A stretch of DNA of 64,000 nt from Lamprobacter modestohalophilus. GTDB taxonomy: Bacteria > Pseudomonadota > Gammaproteobacteria > Chromatiales > Chromatiaceae. The DNA lies in assembly GCF_016583905.1 (NCBI RefSeq), contig NZ_NRRY01000009.1, positions 57,292 through 121,291 on the forward strand, read 5' to 3'. Below, piece by piece: positions 54,113 to 63,655 of this stretch (the first letter of the stretch is position 1; every line of letters begins with the position of its first letter). A model generated the notes under the pieces. The model was not told the DNA's origin. It saw only the letters and a program-made list of their open reading frames with translations, and searched no databases. The translations under genes and the position numbers were made by a program.

Positions 54113-54994
54113 ATGGGAGAGAGTGTGAACGAGCTCGCGCAACGGCCGGCCTCGACGATTAATGGCTGGTCATCCTATGGCACGGTAGATCGAGATCTCG
54201 AGCTCACCGATACAGACTTTCACCGCATCCGCGAACTGATCCACAAACGGGCGGGTATTGTGCTTGCAGAGCACAAGCGCGAGATGGTCTACAGCCGCCT
54301 TGCCCGACGCCTAAGGCACTATGGGCTGACGCAATTCAGTGAATATTTAGCCCGCCTAGAACGTCGACCCGACGCCAAGGAATGGGAGGCCTTCACCAAC
54401 GCGCTGACCACCAACCTCACCGCGTTCTTCCGCGAATCCCACCATTTCCCGCAGCTCGCCGATCATGTCCGCGACCGGCATGGTCCGATACGGATCTGGT
54501 GCTCAGCCGCCTCGACAGGCGAGGAGCCCTACTCCATCGCCATCACATTGGCCGAGACCCTCGGCACTCGCACAGCGGATGCCAAAGTGACGGCAACCGA
54601 CATCGATACCGAGGCCCTGGCCAAGGCAAGGGCCGGCATCTACCCCATCGAGCAGGTCCATAAGATGGACGAGGCAAGGATCAAGCGCTTCTTCCAGCGC
54701 GGCACTGGAGGCCAAGCCGGGATGGCGCGCGTGCGCCCCGAGCTGCGCGCAATGGTCGACTTCCAAGAGCTCAACCTGCTCGCATCCGGATGGTCAATAA
54801 AAGGCCCTTTTGACGTGATTTTCTGCCGTAACATCATGATCTATTTCGACAAAAAAACCCAGGCACGCATCCTCGAGCGCTTCGCGCCGATGATGAAGCC
54901 CGATGGCTTGTTGTTCGCTGGCCACTCAGAGAACTTCACCTATATCAGTCAGGCCTTCCGACTCCGTGGCCAGACCGTCTATACCGTGGCTTGA
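54113..54994 (+). CDS. cheR: chemoreceptor methyltransferase CheR
   Basis: A 293-residue enzyme that methylates receptor glutamates using SAM. The N-terminal helical domain holds FHRIRELIHKRAGIVLAEHK. The catalytic domain holds TTNLTAFFRESHHFPQL, IRIWCSAASTGEEPYSIAIT (SAM motif), TDIDTEALAKARAGIYP and FDVIFCRNIMIYFDKKTQAR. The neighbouring receptor ends in EWEAF, a CheR-tethering pentapeptide. It is followed 83 nt later by cheB. Confidence 0.96.
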   Translation: MGESVNELAQRPASTINGWSSYGTVDRDLELTDTDFHRIRELIHKRAGIVLAEHKREMVYSRLARRLRHYGLTQFSEYLARLERRPDAKEWEAFTNALTTNLTAFFRESHHFPQLADHVRDRHGPIRIWCSAASTGEEPYSIAITLAETLGTRTADAKVTATDIDTEALAKARAGIYPIEQVHKMDEARIKRFFQRGTGGQAGMARVRPELRAMVDFQELNLLASGWSIKGPFDVIFCRNIMIYFDKKTQARILERFAPMMKPDGLLFAGHSENFTYISQAFRLRGQTVYTVA

Positions 54995-55077
54995 TGCGGT
55001 GAGACCGTTAGCGACAGCGCGTCAGGCCCGCTAAGGCTGGCCTGTCACCAACCGACTGAGAGGCGGAGGAGCCGACT

Positions 55078-56139
55078 TTGAGCTCAACTAAGATTAAGGT
55101 GCTGTGCGTCGACGACTCGGCGCTGATACGGGACTTGCTCACCGAGATCATCAACAGCCAGCCGGACATGCAGGTGGTTGCAGTCGCGTCGGACCCGATC
55201 ATGGCGCGCGATCTCATCAAGCAGTACAACCCCGATGTTCTGACCCTCGATGTCGAGATGCCGCGCATGGACGGTCTTGACTTCCTCGAGCGGCTGATGC
55301 GGCTGCGTCCAATGCCGGTGCTGATGGTCTCCTCGCTGACCCAGTCCGGTTCAGAGGTGACCCTACGGGCGCTTGAGCTCGGCGCGCTCGACTTCGTCGC
55401 CAAGCCTTCGATCGGGATTCGCCGCGGCATGATCGACTATACCGAGGAGATCGCCGAGAAGATCCGAGCCGCCGCACATTCGCGCCCGCGCCGAGCCCCC
55501 CACCGGCGCGATCCGCCCCCAACCCGACTCAAGGCGCCGATGATCTCGAGCGAAAAGCTGCTGATCATCGGTGCTTCAACCGGTGGTACCGAGGCCATTC
55601 GCCAAGTGCTCGAGCCCTTGCCCGCGAGCAGCCCGGGCATCCTGATCACCCAACACATGCCAGGCGGCTTTACCCGCTCGTTCGCCGATCGCCTCGATCG
55701 GCTCAGTCAGGTCTCCGTGAAGGAGGCTGAAGAAGGTGAGCGCGTGCTGCCCGGCCATGCCTACATCGCGCCCGGCGACCAACATCTGAAACTGGCCCGC
55801 AGCGGCGCCAATTATGTGGTCAAGCTCGACGACGGACCGCCCGTCAACCGCCATCGCCCCTCGGTCGATGTGCTGTTTCACTCCGCGGCCGAGTATGCTG
55901 GTCGCAATGCCATCGGGGTGATCCTCACTGGCATGGGCAAAGACGGCGCTGCCGGTCTGCTCGAAATGCGTAACGCTGGGGCACCAACCATTGCCCAGGA
56001 TGAAGCAAGCTGCGTGGTCTTTGGCATGCCGCGCGAGGCGATTGCCCTCGGCGGGGCCTGCGAAATCATGGCGCTCGACGAGATCCCGGCACGCATGATG
56101 GCTCTAGCGGCCGCATCAGGTCGGGCGCAGCGGGTCTAG
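55078..56139 (+). CDS. cheB: chemotaxis response regulator/methylesterase CheB
   Basis: A 353-residue two-domain protein. The receiver has [13 protein letters not shown], the phosphoacceptor in [13 protein letters not shown] and Lys in ALDFVAKPS. The esterase domain has Ser in [12 protein letters not shown], His in [11 protein letters not shown] and Asp in [18 protein letters not shown], the full catalytic triad. It removes receptor methyl groups for adaptation. Translation probably starts at TTG 55078, preceded by GGAGGA. No cheA is in the window to phosphorylate it. Confidence 0.96.
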   Translation: MSSTKIKVLCVDDSALIRDLLTEIINSQPDMQVVAVASDPIMARDLIKQYNPDVLTLDVEMPRMDGLDFLERLMRLRPMPVLMVSSLTQSGSEVTLRALELGALDFVAKPSIGIRRGMIDYTEEIAEKIRAAAHSRPRRAPHRRDPPPTRLKAPMISSEKLLIIGASTGGTEAIRQVLEPLPASSPGILITQHMPGGFTRSFADRLDRLSQVSVKEAEEGERVLPGHAYIAPGDQHLKLARSGANYVVKLDDGPPVNRHRPSVDVLFHSAAEYAGRNAIGVILTGMGKDGAAGLLEMRNAGAPTIAQDEASCVVFGMPREAIALGGACEIMALDEIPARMMALAAASGRAQRV

Positions 56140-56188
56140 ATGATTCGCAGAGTCGGCTCGATTCCACGACACAGGCAAGACCAGAAGA

Positions 56189-57898
56189 ATGTTTAAGAAC
56201 ATCAGAATCGCCACTCAACTCTCATTCCTCGTCGGATTGCTCGCCGCCGCGCTGATTGCACTGACCGTGCTCGGGCTCTACGGGCAAAGCGAGGCCGTCG
56301 AAGGACTCGACACCGTTTATCAAGACCGCGTCTTGCCACTGGGCCAGCTCCAGTCCATCGTTGACAACTATGCTGTCAACATCGTCGACGCGTCACACAA
56401 GGTCAGCGACGGCACATTGACCTGGACCAAGGCGCAAAACGCGATCTCGACAGGGCTGGTCGAGATCGAATCTGCCTGGCAGTCCTACTTGGGGACCCTG
56501 TTGGTGCCACAGGAAGAGCGGTTGGTCAACGCGCTCAAGCCCCTATTGGCGAGTGCCGACGCTGCGCTCAGCGAGCTGCAACAGATCCTGCAGCGACAGG
56601 ATCAGGCAGCGCTCGAGGCCTTTGTGAGCGACAAGCTCTATCCGGTCATCGACCCGATCGTTGAGGGCTTTCATGCGCTGATGGAGGTCCAGATCGAGGT
56701 TGCTGAGACGACCTATGAACAGGCCTCGGCACAGTATCTGAGCAACCGGAACATGATCATCACCGCACTCGTGGTGGTCCTGACTGGTGGCGTGCTCCTG
56801 GCCTGGCTGATTATTGCCGGTATCAATCGCCAGCTCGGTGCCGAGCCCTATCGGGTGGCCGAGATCGCCGAGCGGGTCGCCGATCAAGACCTGAGCCTCG
56901 AGATCCAGACCAAGGCCAATGACAACAGCAGCGTGCTCGTCGCCATGAAGCGCATGGTCACGCACCTCGCCGGGGTCATCGCCGAGGTGCGCCAGAGCAG
57001 TGAAGCCATTCACTTAGGGGCCAGCGAGATCGCCGCCGGCAACGCGGATCTCTCTTCACGCACCGAGCAGCAGGCCTCGGCCCTCGAGGAAACGGCCTCG
57101 AGCATGGAAGAGCTGACGGCCACCGTCAAACAGAATGCGGATAATGCGCGCCAGGCTAGCGGTCTCGCCCTCGAGGCCTCTGCCACAGCCGAACGCGGTG
57201 GCGACGTGGTTGGGCAGGTCGTCAAGACCATGCATGGCATCTCAAACAGCTCTCAGCAGATTGCCGAGATCACCAATGTCATCGATTCCATCGCCTTCCA
57301 AACCAACATCCTGGCGCTGAATGCGTCGGTTGAGGCCGCCCGCGCCGGCGAGCAAGGCCGCGGGTTTGCCGTGGTTGCCGGTGAGGTGCGCAACCTCGCC
57401 AGTCGCAGCGCGGACGCCGCAAAAGAGATCAAGGAATTGATCGAAGGGGCTGTTTCGCAGATCCAGGCGGGCTCATCCTTGGCGGAAAATGCAGGCACCA
57501 CCATGGAAGAGGTGGTTGGGGCTGTGCGTCGAGTCACTGATATCATGGATGAGATATCGGCCGCCTCCCAAGAACAGAGTCAGGGGATTGATCAGGTCAG
57601 TCAGGCCGTTGGACAGATGGATGAGGTGACGCAGCAAAATGCAGCCTTGGTGCAGGAGGCATCAGCGGCAGCGGCATCCCTGGAAGAGCAGGCGAGCCGC
57701 ATGGAACAGGCCATCGCCAAGTTCCGCCTGACCCGGACGGCGAGCGCCCCTAAGCAGCTGCCTGCCCCAAAACAAGGACGGAGCACGAAGCCTCATGCGA
57801 GGCCCGCTGCGCTGCCCCCTTCCGAGCGGCTCGAATCCCCGGGCAAGCCGGAGCCACGTCAAACAGCGCCCGCTGAAGACGAGTGGGAAGCCTTCTAG
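56189..57898 (+). CDS. methyl-accepting chemotaxis protein with EWEAF tether
   Basis: A 569-residue receptor. Two transmembrane helices (about 12-33, LSFLVGLLAAALIALTVLGL; about 190-212, MIITALVVVLTGGVLLAWLI) enclose a periplasmic four-helix-bundle domain. HAMP follows, then a long signalling coiled coil whose tip is DSIAFQTNILALNASVEAAR and AGEQGRGFAVVAGEVRNLA, the CheA/CheW-binding hairpin. The C-terminus ends DEWEAF, a pentapeptide tether for CheR/CheB like NWETF in Tar/Tsr. The ligand is unknown. It lies 49 nt after cheB. Confidence 0.95.
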   Translation: MFKNIRIATQLSFLVGLLAAALIALTVLGLYGQSEAVEGLDTVYQDRVLPLGQLQSIVDNYAVNIVDASHKVSDGTLTWTKAQNAISTGLVEIESAWQSYLGTLLVPQEERLVNALKPLLASADAALSELQQILQRQDQAALEAFVSDKLYPVIDPIVEGFHALMEVQIEVAETTYEQASAQYLSNRNMIITALVVVLTGGVLLAWLIIAGINRQLGAEPYRVAEIAERVADQDLSLEIQTKANDNSSVLVAMKRMVTHLAGVIAEVRQSSEAIHLGASEIAAGNADLSSRTEQQASALEETASSMEELTATVKQNADNARQASGLALEASATAERGGDVVGQVVKTMHGISNSSQQIAEITNVIDSIAFQTNILALNASVEAARAGEQGRGFAVVAGEVRNLASRSADAAKEIKELIEGAVSQIQAGSSLAENAGTTMEEVVGAVRRVTDIMDEISAASQEQSQGIDQVSQAVGQMDEVTQQNAALVQEASAAAASLEEQASRMEQAIAKFRLTRTASAPKQLPAPKQGRSTKPHARPAALPPSERLESPGKPEPRQTAPAEDEWEAF

Positions 57899-57922
57899 AG
57901 ACGAATAGTTAGAGGATTCGCG

Positions 57923-58312
57923 ATGGTAGACAAAAATATTGGCATACTGGTCGTCGACGACTTTCCGACCATGCGGCGCATTGTGCGCAGCCTGCTGAAG
58001 GAGCTTGGCTTCACCAACGTCGATGAGGCCGAGGATGGCCAGGACGCGCTGAACAAGCTCAAGGCCGGTGGGTTCAATTTCGTGGTCGCAGACTGGAACA
58101 TGCCCAACCTGGATGGGATGGAAATGCTCAAGCAGATCCGCGCTGATCCAGACCTCAAAGACTTACCCGTTCTGATGGTCACGGCCGAGGCCAAGAAGGA
58201 AAATATCATTGCTGCCGCCCAAGCGGGTGCGAGCGGCTATGTGGTCAAGCCGTTCACCGCCGCCACGCTCGATGAAAAATTGAACAAGATCTTCGAGAAA
58301 CTGGGCTGGTAG
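57923..58312 (+). CDS. cheY: chemotaxis response regulator CheY
   Basis: A 129-residue single receiver domain. [20 protein letters not shown] holds the acidic pocket, [18 protein letters not shown] the phosphoacceptor Asp, [12 protein letters not shown] the Thr/Ala switch, and [16 protein letters not shown] the Lys. It closely resembles enteric CheY. Phosphorylated CheY binds the FliM N-terminal peptide (encoded at 35591) and possibly FliN. It is followed 40 nt later by cheZ. Confidence 0.97.
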   Translation: MVDKNIGILVVDDFPTMRRIVRSLLKELGFTNVDEAEDGQDALNKLKAGGFNFVVADWNMPNLDGMEMLKQIRADPDLKDLPVLMVTAEAKKENIIAAAQAGASGYVVKPFTAATLDEKLNKIFEKLGW

Positions 58313-58352
58313 CAGCGAAACGACGACAGTCCAGGATTGCTGGAGACAGACA

Positions 58353-59018
58353 ATGACCACGACACAAAAGCCGCAGGATGATCAGCAGGGCATGGATGTG
58401 CTGATCTCCCGAATCGGGAACCTGACCCGCCTGCTGCGCGACAGCATGCGCGAGCTTGGTCTCGATAAGGAGATCGAGAAGGCTGCAGAGGCCATCCCCG
58501 ATGCCCGCGATCGGCTCAACTACATCGCCAATATGACCGAGCAGGCAGCGCATCGCGCGCTCAACGCCATTGATCGGGCGCAGCCGCTGCAGGAAGAGCT
58601 TGCGAGCCGCGCCGAAGCACTCGATAAGCGTTGGGCCGAGTGGTTTTCAGAGCCTCGAGAGTTGGATGCCGCACGCGCCATCGTCGAGGACACGCGCACC
58701 TTTCTCGCCGAGGTTCCGGAGAAAACGCAGGCCACCAATAAGGAACTGCTCGACATCATGATGGCGCAGGACTTCCAAGACCTGACCGGCCAAGTGATCA
58801 AACGGATGATGGAGGTGATCAGAGAGATTGAGAACCAGCTCGTGCAGGTGCTGATCGATAGCGTGCCGGAAGGCCAGGCGCGTGATGAGATGCAGCGCCG
58901 AGCTGATAGCAGCCGCTCGGATAGCCTACTCAACGGGCCGCAGATCAATCCCGAGGCCAACGACGTGATGGGCAGTCAGGATCAGGTCGACTCGCTGCTC
59001 GACGAGCTCGGATTCTGA
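58353..59018 (+). CDS. cheZ: CheY-P phosphatase CheZ
   Basis: A 221-residue helical protein. LLDIMMAQDFQDLTGQVIKR contains the catalytic Asp/Gln pair of CheZ, and the C-terminal peptide QDQVDSLLDELGF is the CheY-docking tail seen in E. coli CheZ. The long antiparallel hairpin (EKAAEAIPDARDRLNYIANM) forms the four-helix bundle dimer. It keeps CheY-P short-lived. The 107 nt to flhB may hold a promoter. Confidence 0.97.
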   Translation: MTTTQKPQDDQQGMDVLISRIGNLTRLLRDSMRELGLDKEIEKAAEAIPDARDRLNYIANMTEQAAHRALNAIDRAQPLQEELASRAEALDKRWAEWFSEPRELDAARAIVEDTRTFLAEVPEKTQATNKELLDIMMAQDFQDLTGQVIKRMMEVIREIENQLVQVLIDSVPEGQARDEMQRRADSSRSDSLLNGPQINPEANDVMGSQDQVDSLLDELGF

Positions 59019-59125
59019 ACAAGCGACCGCTTGCCCAGTCTCTCTGCCAAAGGCACCATCGCTGTTGCGCAGCCCGCCTCCCATGAATGCTGGTGGCGAT
59101 CAACCCGCGTGCTCGATGACTTGCG

Positions 59126-60292
59126 ATGGCTGAAGACCAAGGCAACGACCAAGAAAAAACCGAAGAAGCCACCCCGCGACGCTTAGAGAAGGCGCGTGAA
59201 GAGGGCCAGGTTGCGCGTTCCCGCGAGCTGAGCACCTTTATGTTGCTGATGGTCGGCGTCGGCAGCTTCTGGGCTGGCGGCGCGATGATCTACGATCAGC
59301 TTGGCCTGATCATGGAGCAGGCGTTCCTGTTCGAGCGGCGTGAGGCGTTCGAGGTGTTGCCGATGCTCGTGAAGGCAACCGACCTGGTCGAGCGCAGCCT
59401 CTATGTCATGCTGCCCATCTTTCTCATGCTCACGCTCGCGGCCCTCGTCGCCCCCGTCTTGCTCGGTGGATGGCTGGTCTCGGCCAAGTCGCTTCAGCCG
59501 CAGCTTTCCAAGCTCAACCCGGTGAAAGGGATCAAGCGGGTTCTCGGTGTCCAGGCGCTGGTTGAGCTGGCCAAGGCGATTGCGAAATCAGTCCTTGTCG
59601 GCAGCGTCGCAGTCGCCTTCCTGATGGCGCACCGTGGGCATTACATGGACTTGATGGATCAGCCGATACAGCAGGCGCTGGCGAATACCCTAGAGCTCGC
59701 CGTGATGGCGAGCGGCCTTATGGTATTGGCCTTGCTCGTGGTCATTCTCATTGATATCCCTTATCAGCTCTGGAGCCACTCCAAGAAGCTGAAGATGACC
59801 AAGGAAGAGGTTAAGCGTGAGCACAAGGAATCAGACGGAGACCCTCAGGTCAAGGCCCGTATTCGTCAGCAACAGCAGGCGATGGCACGCGGTCGGATGA
59901 TGACCAAAGTCCCCGAAGCGGACGTTATCATCACCAATCCACGTCGCTATGCCGTCGCACTCAGGTACGATGAGCAAGGTATGTCAGCGCCGCGCCTGGT
60001 CGCGAAGGGCGTTGATCTGGTCGCCGCTCGCATCTGCGAGATTGGCGACACGCATGGCGTGCCTCGGTTGGAGGCACCGCCGCTCGCCCGGGCGCTCTAC
60101 CGCTACGTCGATCTCGATGCTGAAATTCCGATGGCACTCTATACCGCGGTCGCTGAAGTGATGGCTTGGGCCTTCCAGCTACGGCATTTTCATCGCGAAG
60201 GCGGTCTGCCTCCGCCGCTGCCACAACAGCTACCGATACCAAAGGAACTTCAGGTTCCAGCAGACCAGACCAACCCTGAGGCGCGGACATGA
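59126..60292 (+). CDS. flhB: flagellar export switch protein FlhB with NPRR at the cleavage site
   Basis: A 388-residue membrane protein. The start EDQGNDQEKTEEATPRRLEK and AREEGQVARSRELSTFMLLM is canonical, followed by four transmembrane helices and the cytoplasmic FlhBC region (KKLKMTKEEVKREHKESDGD, PQVKARIRQQQQAMARGRMM). The autocleavage motif, normally NPTH, reads NPRR (residues 271-274, in ADVIITNPRRYAVALRYDEQ). After cleavage FlhBC selects early or late substrates under FliK control. It overlaps flhA by 4 nt. Confidence 0.96.
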   Translation: MAEDQGNDQEKTEEATPRRLEKAREEGQVARSRELSTFMLLMVGVGSFWAGGAMIYDQLGLIMEQAFLFERREAFEVLPMLVKATDLVERSLYVMLPIFLMLTLAALVAPVLLGGWLVSAKSLQPQLSKLNPVKGIKRVLGVQALVELAKAIAKSVLVGSVAVAFLMAHRGHYMDLMDQPIQQALANTLELAVMASGLMVLALLVVILIDIPYQLWSHSKKLKMTKEEVKREHKESDGDPQVKARIRQQQQAMARGRMMTKVPEADVIITNPRRYAVALRYDEQGMSAPRLVAKGVDLVAARICEIGDTHGVPRLEAPPLARALYRYVDLDAEIPMALYTAVAEVMAWAFQLRHFHREGGLPPPLPQQLPIPKELQVPADQTNPEART

Positions 60293-62370
60293 CCGCCTTG
60301 AGCGCACTGCTCGAGAAACAGGCCTGGCTTGGCAATGTGCAGATGAAGGTGCTGGCTGGGCCGGTGCTCATCTTGCTGATTCTCAGCATGATGATCTTGC
60401 CGCTGCCGCCGTTCATCCTCGACCTGCTGTTCACCTTCAACATCGCCCTGGCCATCCTTGTGTTGCTGGTGAGCATGTTCACGCAAAAACCGCTGGATTT
60501 CGCGGCCTTTCCGGCGGTCCTGCTGTTTACGACCTTGCTGCGGCTCTCGCTCAATGTCGCCTCAACCCGGGTCATCCTGATGGATGGCCATCAGGGCGGC
60601 GATAGCGCCGGCAAGGTCATCCAGGCCTTCGGCGAGTTCCTGATCGGCGGTAATTTCGCCGTCGGCCTAGTGGTCTTTCTGATCTTGGTGATCATCAATT
60701 TCATGGTCATCACCAAAGGCGCCGGACGTATCGCCGAGGTCGGCGCGCGCTTCATGCTCGATGCCATGCCAGGTAAGCAGATGGCGATCGACGCGGATCT
60801 CAATGCCGGACTGATCGGCGAGGACGATGCACGCAGACGCCGCGGCGAGGTCTCACAAGAGGCGGATTTCTACGGCTCGATGGATGGTGCCAGTAAGTTC
60901 GTGCGCGGCGACGCAACCGCCGGACTGGTGATCATGGTGATCAATATCATCGGTGGCCTGCTGATCGGCATGATGCAGCATGACATGAGCTTCGCTGAAG
61001 CCGGGCGCACCTATACGCTGATGACCATCGGCGACGGCCTGGTCGCGCAGATCCCGGCACTGGTGATCTCAACTGCAGCCGGTGTGACGGTCTCTCGGGT
61101 CAACACCGAGCAGGATGTCGGGCAGCAGATGATTGGTCAGCTGTTCATCAACCCGCAGGTGTTGATCCTGGCTGCGATCGTGATGGGCATGTTGGGCATG
61201 GTGCCGGGCATGCCCAATCTGGTGTTTCTAATCTTTACCTCCCTCCTCGGCGGTCTTGCCTGGTATCTCCTGCATCAGCGGAAAATACTGCTCGTCGAGG
61301 AAGCGGTTGCACAGCCAACGACAACCACACAGGAGGCGCCTGAGGCAAGTTGGGACGATGTGCAACTGGTCGACACCCTCGGCCTCGAGGTCGGGCACCG
61401 CTTGATCCCTCTGGTCGATCAACGCCAACAAGGCGAGCTGCTCGGTCGTATCAAGAGCGTGCGCAAGAAGTTTGCACAGGACGTTGGCTTCCTACCGCCG
61501 GTGGTGCATATCCGAGATAATTTGGAGCTGGGGCCAAATACCTATCTGGTCTCACTCAAAGACGCCGAGATCGGTCGCTCCGAGGTCTTCCCCGGCAAAT
61601 GGCTTGCGATCGATCCCGGGCAGGTCACCGGCAAGCTGGAGGGAACACCAACGCAAGACCCGGCCTTTGGCCTGGCCGCGGTTTGGATCGGCAGTGAGCA
61701 GCGCGAGCATGCCCAGGTCTACGGCTATACGGTGGTGGATGCCAGCACCGTGGTCGCCACCCACCTGAATCACCTGCTCCACCGGCATGCCGCTGAGATG
61801 CTCGGCCGTGCTGAAGTCCAGAATCTGCTCGACAAGCTCGGGGACGAGCAGAAAGGTTTGGTTGAAGAGGTGGTGCCGAAGCTGGTCTCGCTGACGGCAT
61901 TCCAGCGCCTATTGCAGAATCTGCTCGTCGAAGAGGTGCCGATCCGCGACCTTCGCAGCATCCTCGACACGCTGGCCGAACATGCACCACAACAGCAGGA
62001 TCTTGCCGAACTGACAGCCGCGGTCCGTATCGCGCTCGGGCGTGCCATCATCCAGCAGTGGTTCCCCGGCGAGAAGGTGCTGCGAGTGATTGGTCTGGAC
62101 ACCCAGCTCGAGCAGGTCTTACTGCAAGCCATGAGCGGTAACGGGGCACTCGAGCCGGGATTGGCTGAAACACTGATGCAACAAGCGGAAAAGGCGCTCA
62201 CGCGTCAGGAGGCCGGTGGCGATCCGCCGGTGCTGGTCGTCCAACACAGCCTGCGCGCGGTGCTCGCGCGCTTCCTGCGCCGGCGCTTGCGCCACTTGGT
62301 GGTCATGTCCCAGGCCGAGATCCCGGATGATCGCACCCTGCGTGTGACGCAATTGATTGGAGGCAAGTAG
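60289..62370 (+). CDS. flhA: flagellar export gate protein FlhA
   Basis: A 693-residue protein with eight N-terminal transmembrane helices and a large cytoplasmic platform. FPAVLLFTTLLRLSLNVAST and GRIAEVGARFMLDAMPGKQM (the FHIPEP signature) are intact. The cytoplasmic domain has LGLEVGHRLIPLVDQRQQGE and EGTPTQDPAFGLAAVWIG. FlhA forms the nonameric docking ring and proton channel. The ATG overlaps the flhB stop. Confidence 0.97.
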   Translation: MTALSALLEKQAWLGNVQMKVLAGPVLILLILSMMILPLPPFILDLLFTFNIALAILVLLVSMFTQKPLDFAAFPAVLLFTTLLRLSLNVASTRVILMDGHQGGDSAGKVIQAFGEFLIGGNFAVGLVVFLILVIINFMVITKGAGRIAEVGARFMLDAMPGKQMAIDADLNAGLIGEDDARRRRGEVSQEADFYGSMDGASKFVRGDATAGLVIMVINIIGGLLIGMMQHDMSFAEAGRTYTLMTIGDGLVAQIPALVISTAAGVTVSRVNTEQDVGQQMIGQLFINPQVLILAAIVMGMLGMVPGMPNLVFLIFTSLLGGLAWYLLHQRKILLVEEAVAQPTTTTQEAPEASWDDVQLVDTLGLEVGHRLIPLVDQRQQGELLGRIKSVRKKFAQDVGFLPPVVHIRDNLELGPNTYLVSLKDAEIGRSEVFPGKWLAIDPGQVTGKLEGTPTQDPAFGLAAVWIGSEQREHAQVYGYTVVDASTVVATHLNHLLHRHAAEMLGRAEVQNLLDKLGDEQKGLVEEVVPKLVSLTAFQRLLQNLLVEEVPIRDLRSILDTLAEHAPQQQDLAELTAAVRIALGRAIIQQWFPGEKVLRVIGLDTQLEQVLLQAMSGNGALEPGLAETLMQQAEKALTRQEAGGDPPVLVVQHSLRAVLARFLRRRLRHLVVMSQAEIPDDRTLRVTQLIGGK

Positions 62371-62371
62371 C

Positions 62372-62878
62372 GTGATGGGACTTAGCCCGCTCATCGTCGA
62401 CCAGATCGTCGACCTCATCGTCGACCTCATCGCCTCCGCCAAAAGATGGCAAAGGCTGGCACAGGACCTGCCGGCGACGACCACGGCCCGCACTGCCCTG
62501 TTGACGATATGCTTGGTCGCAGGGTTCAGCGGATTGAGCGCCTTTGCCGCTGGTAGCTGGGTCGCGACCGCACCTGCGCTGCGGGTCAGCATGGCCGAGC
62601 GGGAAAGTCTCTCGGTCCCCTTACTGCCACCGGCTTCGGTGCGCGCAGGCGAGATCCACAGCGTGATTTGGCGCTTCGAGGCACCTCCAGGCGCCACCTT
62701 GAAGGGGCGACTGTGTCAGGCTGATGACTGTGTGGCGGTTGCAACGATGCGCGGCAGGAGCCGCGCGCTTGCAGGACTCCCGGCAACGCAGCCACTACGG
62801 TTTCATTTCTCTCTCGACCAACCGCAACAGCAGGCCGTGGTCGTGCGTGGAATACAGCTCATCGTCAATTACCTGTGA
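62372..62878 (+). CDS. flhE: flagellar protein FlhE
   Basis: About 168 residues. The C-terminal two thirds match FlhE: HSVIWRFEAPPGATLKGRLC, then DDCVAV, and a terminal QLIVNYL. FlhE is a periplasmic protein of flhBAE operons thought to limit proton leakage through the export gate. A hydrophobic, signal-like helix (ALLTICLVAGFSGLSAFAAG) appears only after about 44 residues, so the N-terminal extension is unusual; it includes IVDQ-IVDL-IVDL encoded by three 12-bp repeats (62393-62428). GTG 62372 lies 8 nt after GGAGG; ATG 62375 is an alternative. Confidence 0.85.
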   Translation: MMGLSPLIVDQIVDLIVDLIASAKRWQRLAQDLPATTTARTALLTICLVAGFSGLSAFAAGSWVATAPALRVSMAERESLSVPLLPPASVRAGEIHSVIWRFEAPPGATLKGRLCQADDCVAVATMRGRSRALAGLPATQPLRFHFSLDQPQQQAVVVRGIQLIVNYL

Positions 62879-62908
62879 CGGATGATCTAAGAGAGCAAGG
62901 CAAACGGG

Positions 62909-63622
62909 ATGTATACTGCCAAAGGCAAGATCGACCAGCACGAGCTCGTGACACAGTATTTGCCGCAGGTGCGCCGGCAGGCGCTCGCGCTCCAGGTCAA
63001 ACTGCCTTCAAGTATCGAGCTTGACGATCTGATTCAGGCCGGGACGCTTGGACTGCTCGAGGCCTTGGGGCGTTTCGACGCGAGCCAGGGCGCCAGTTTT
63101 GCGACCTTTGCCAACCAGCGCATTCGTGGCGCGATGCTCGATGAGCTGCGCAGCCGCGATTGGCTGCCACGCAGCGTTCGTCGCAATGCCCGGGCGATGG
63201 ATGAGGCCATCCATCGGCTGGAGCAGCGTCTGGGTCGCGCCCCTGAGGAGCACGAGATCGCCGCGGAAATGGAGATCGAGCTATCGGACTACCGACAACT
63301 CCTGAGCGATACCAACAATGGCCAATTCTTGCCCTTCGAGGAACTCATCCAGGAGGGAATCGAGCCGGGGGCGGCGAACCGCCCCAGCGACCCCTCGCTC
63401 AACAACCTGCTGGATAGCGAACAGCGCCAGCGGCTCATCGAGAGCATCGATGCCCTGCCCGAGCGCGAAAAACTGATGATGGCGCTCTACTACCAGGAAG
63501 AGCTCAATCTGAAGGAGATCGGGGCCGTTCTGGGGGTCAGCGAGTCGCGTGTCTGCCAGCTCCACAGCCAAGCGCTCAGTCGGATCAGAGCGCGGCTCCA
63601 TGAGGCCGAGGCCGGTCAGTAA
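62909..63622 (+). CDS. fliA: flagellar sigma factor FliA (sigma28)
   Basis: A 237-residue sigma70-family factor. Region 2 holds IELDDLIQAGTLGLLEALGR and QGASFATFANQRIRGAMLDE then LRSRDWLPRSVRRN, region 3 EEHEIAAEMEIELSDYRQLL, and region 4 REKLMMALYYQEELNLKEIG and VLGVSESRVCQLHSQAL. It transcribes late flagellar and chemotaxis genes; two target promoters are seen at 43729 and 53031. It is inhibited by FlgM. No flhF or fleN/flhG gene lies between flhA and fliA. Confidence 0.97.
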   Translation: MYTAKGKIDQHELVTQYLPQVRRQALALQVKLPSSIELDDLIQAGTLGLLEALGRFDASQGASFATFANQRIRGAMLDELRSRDWLPRSVRRNARAMDEAIHRLEQRLGRAPEEHEIAAEMEIELSDYRQLLSDTNNGQFLPFEELIQEGIEPGAANRPSDPSLNNLLDSEQRQRLIESIDALPEREKLMMALYYQEELNLKEIGAVLGVSESRVCQLHSQALSRIRARLHEAEAGQ

Positions 63623-63655
63623 CACCCAGTTGTTTTGTAGTAGCGTTAAGCATCC

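Noticed and set aside
59019..59060. CAAGCG/CGCTTG inverted repeat after cheZ as a terminator
   Set aside because: The loop would be two bases and no T-run follows.
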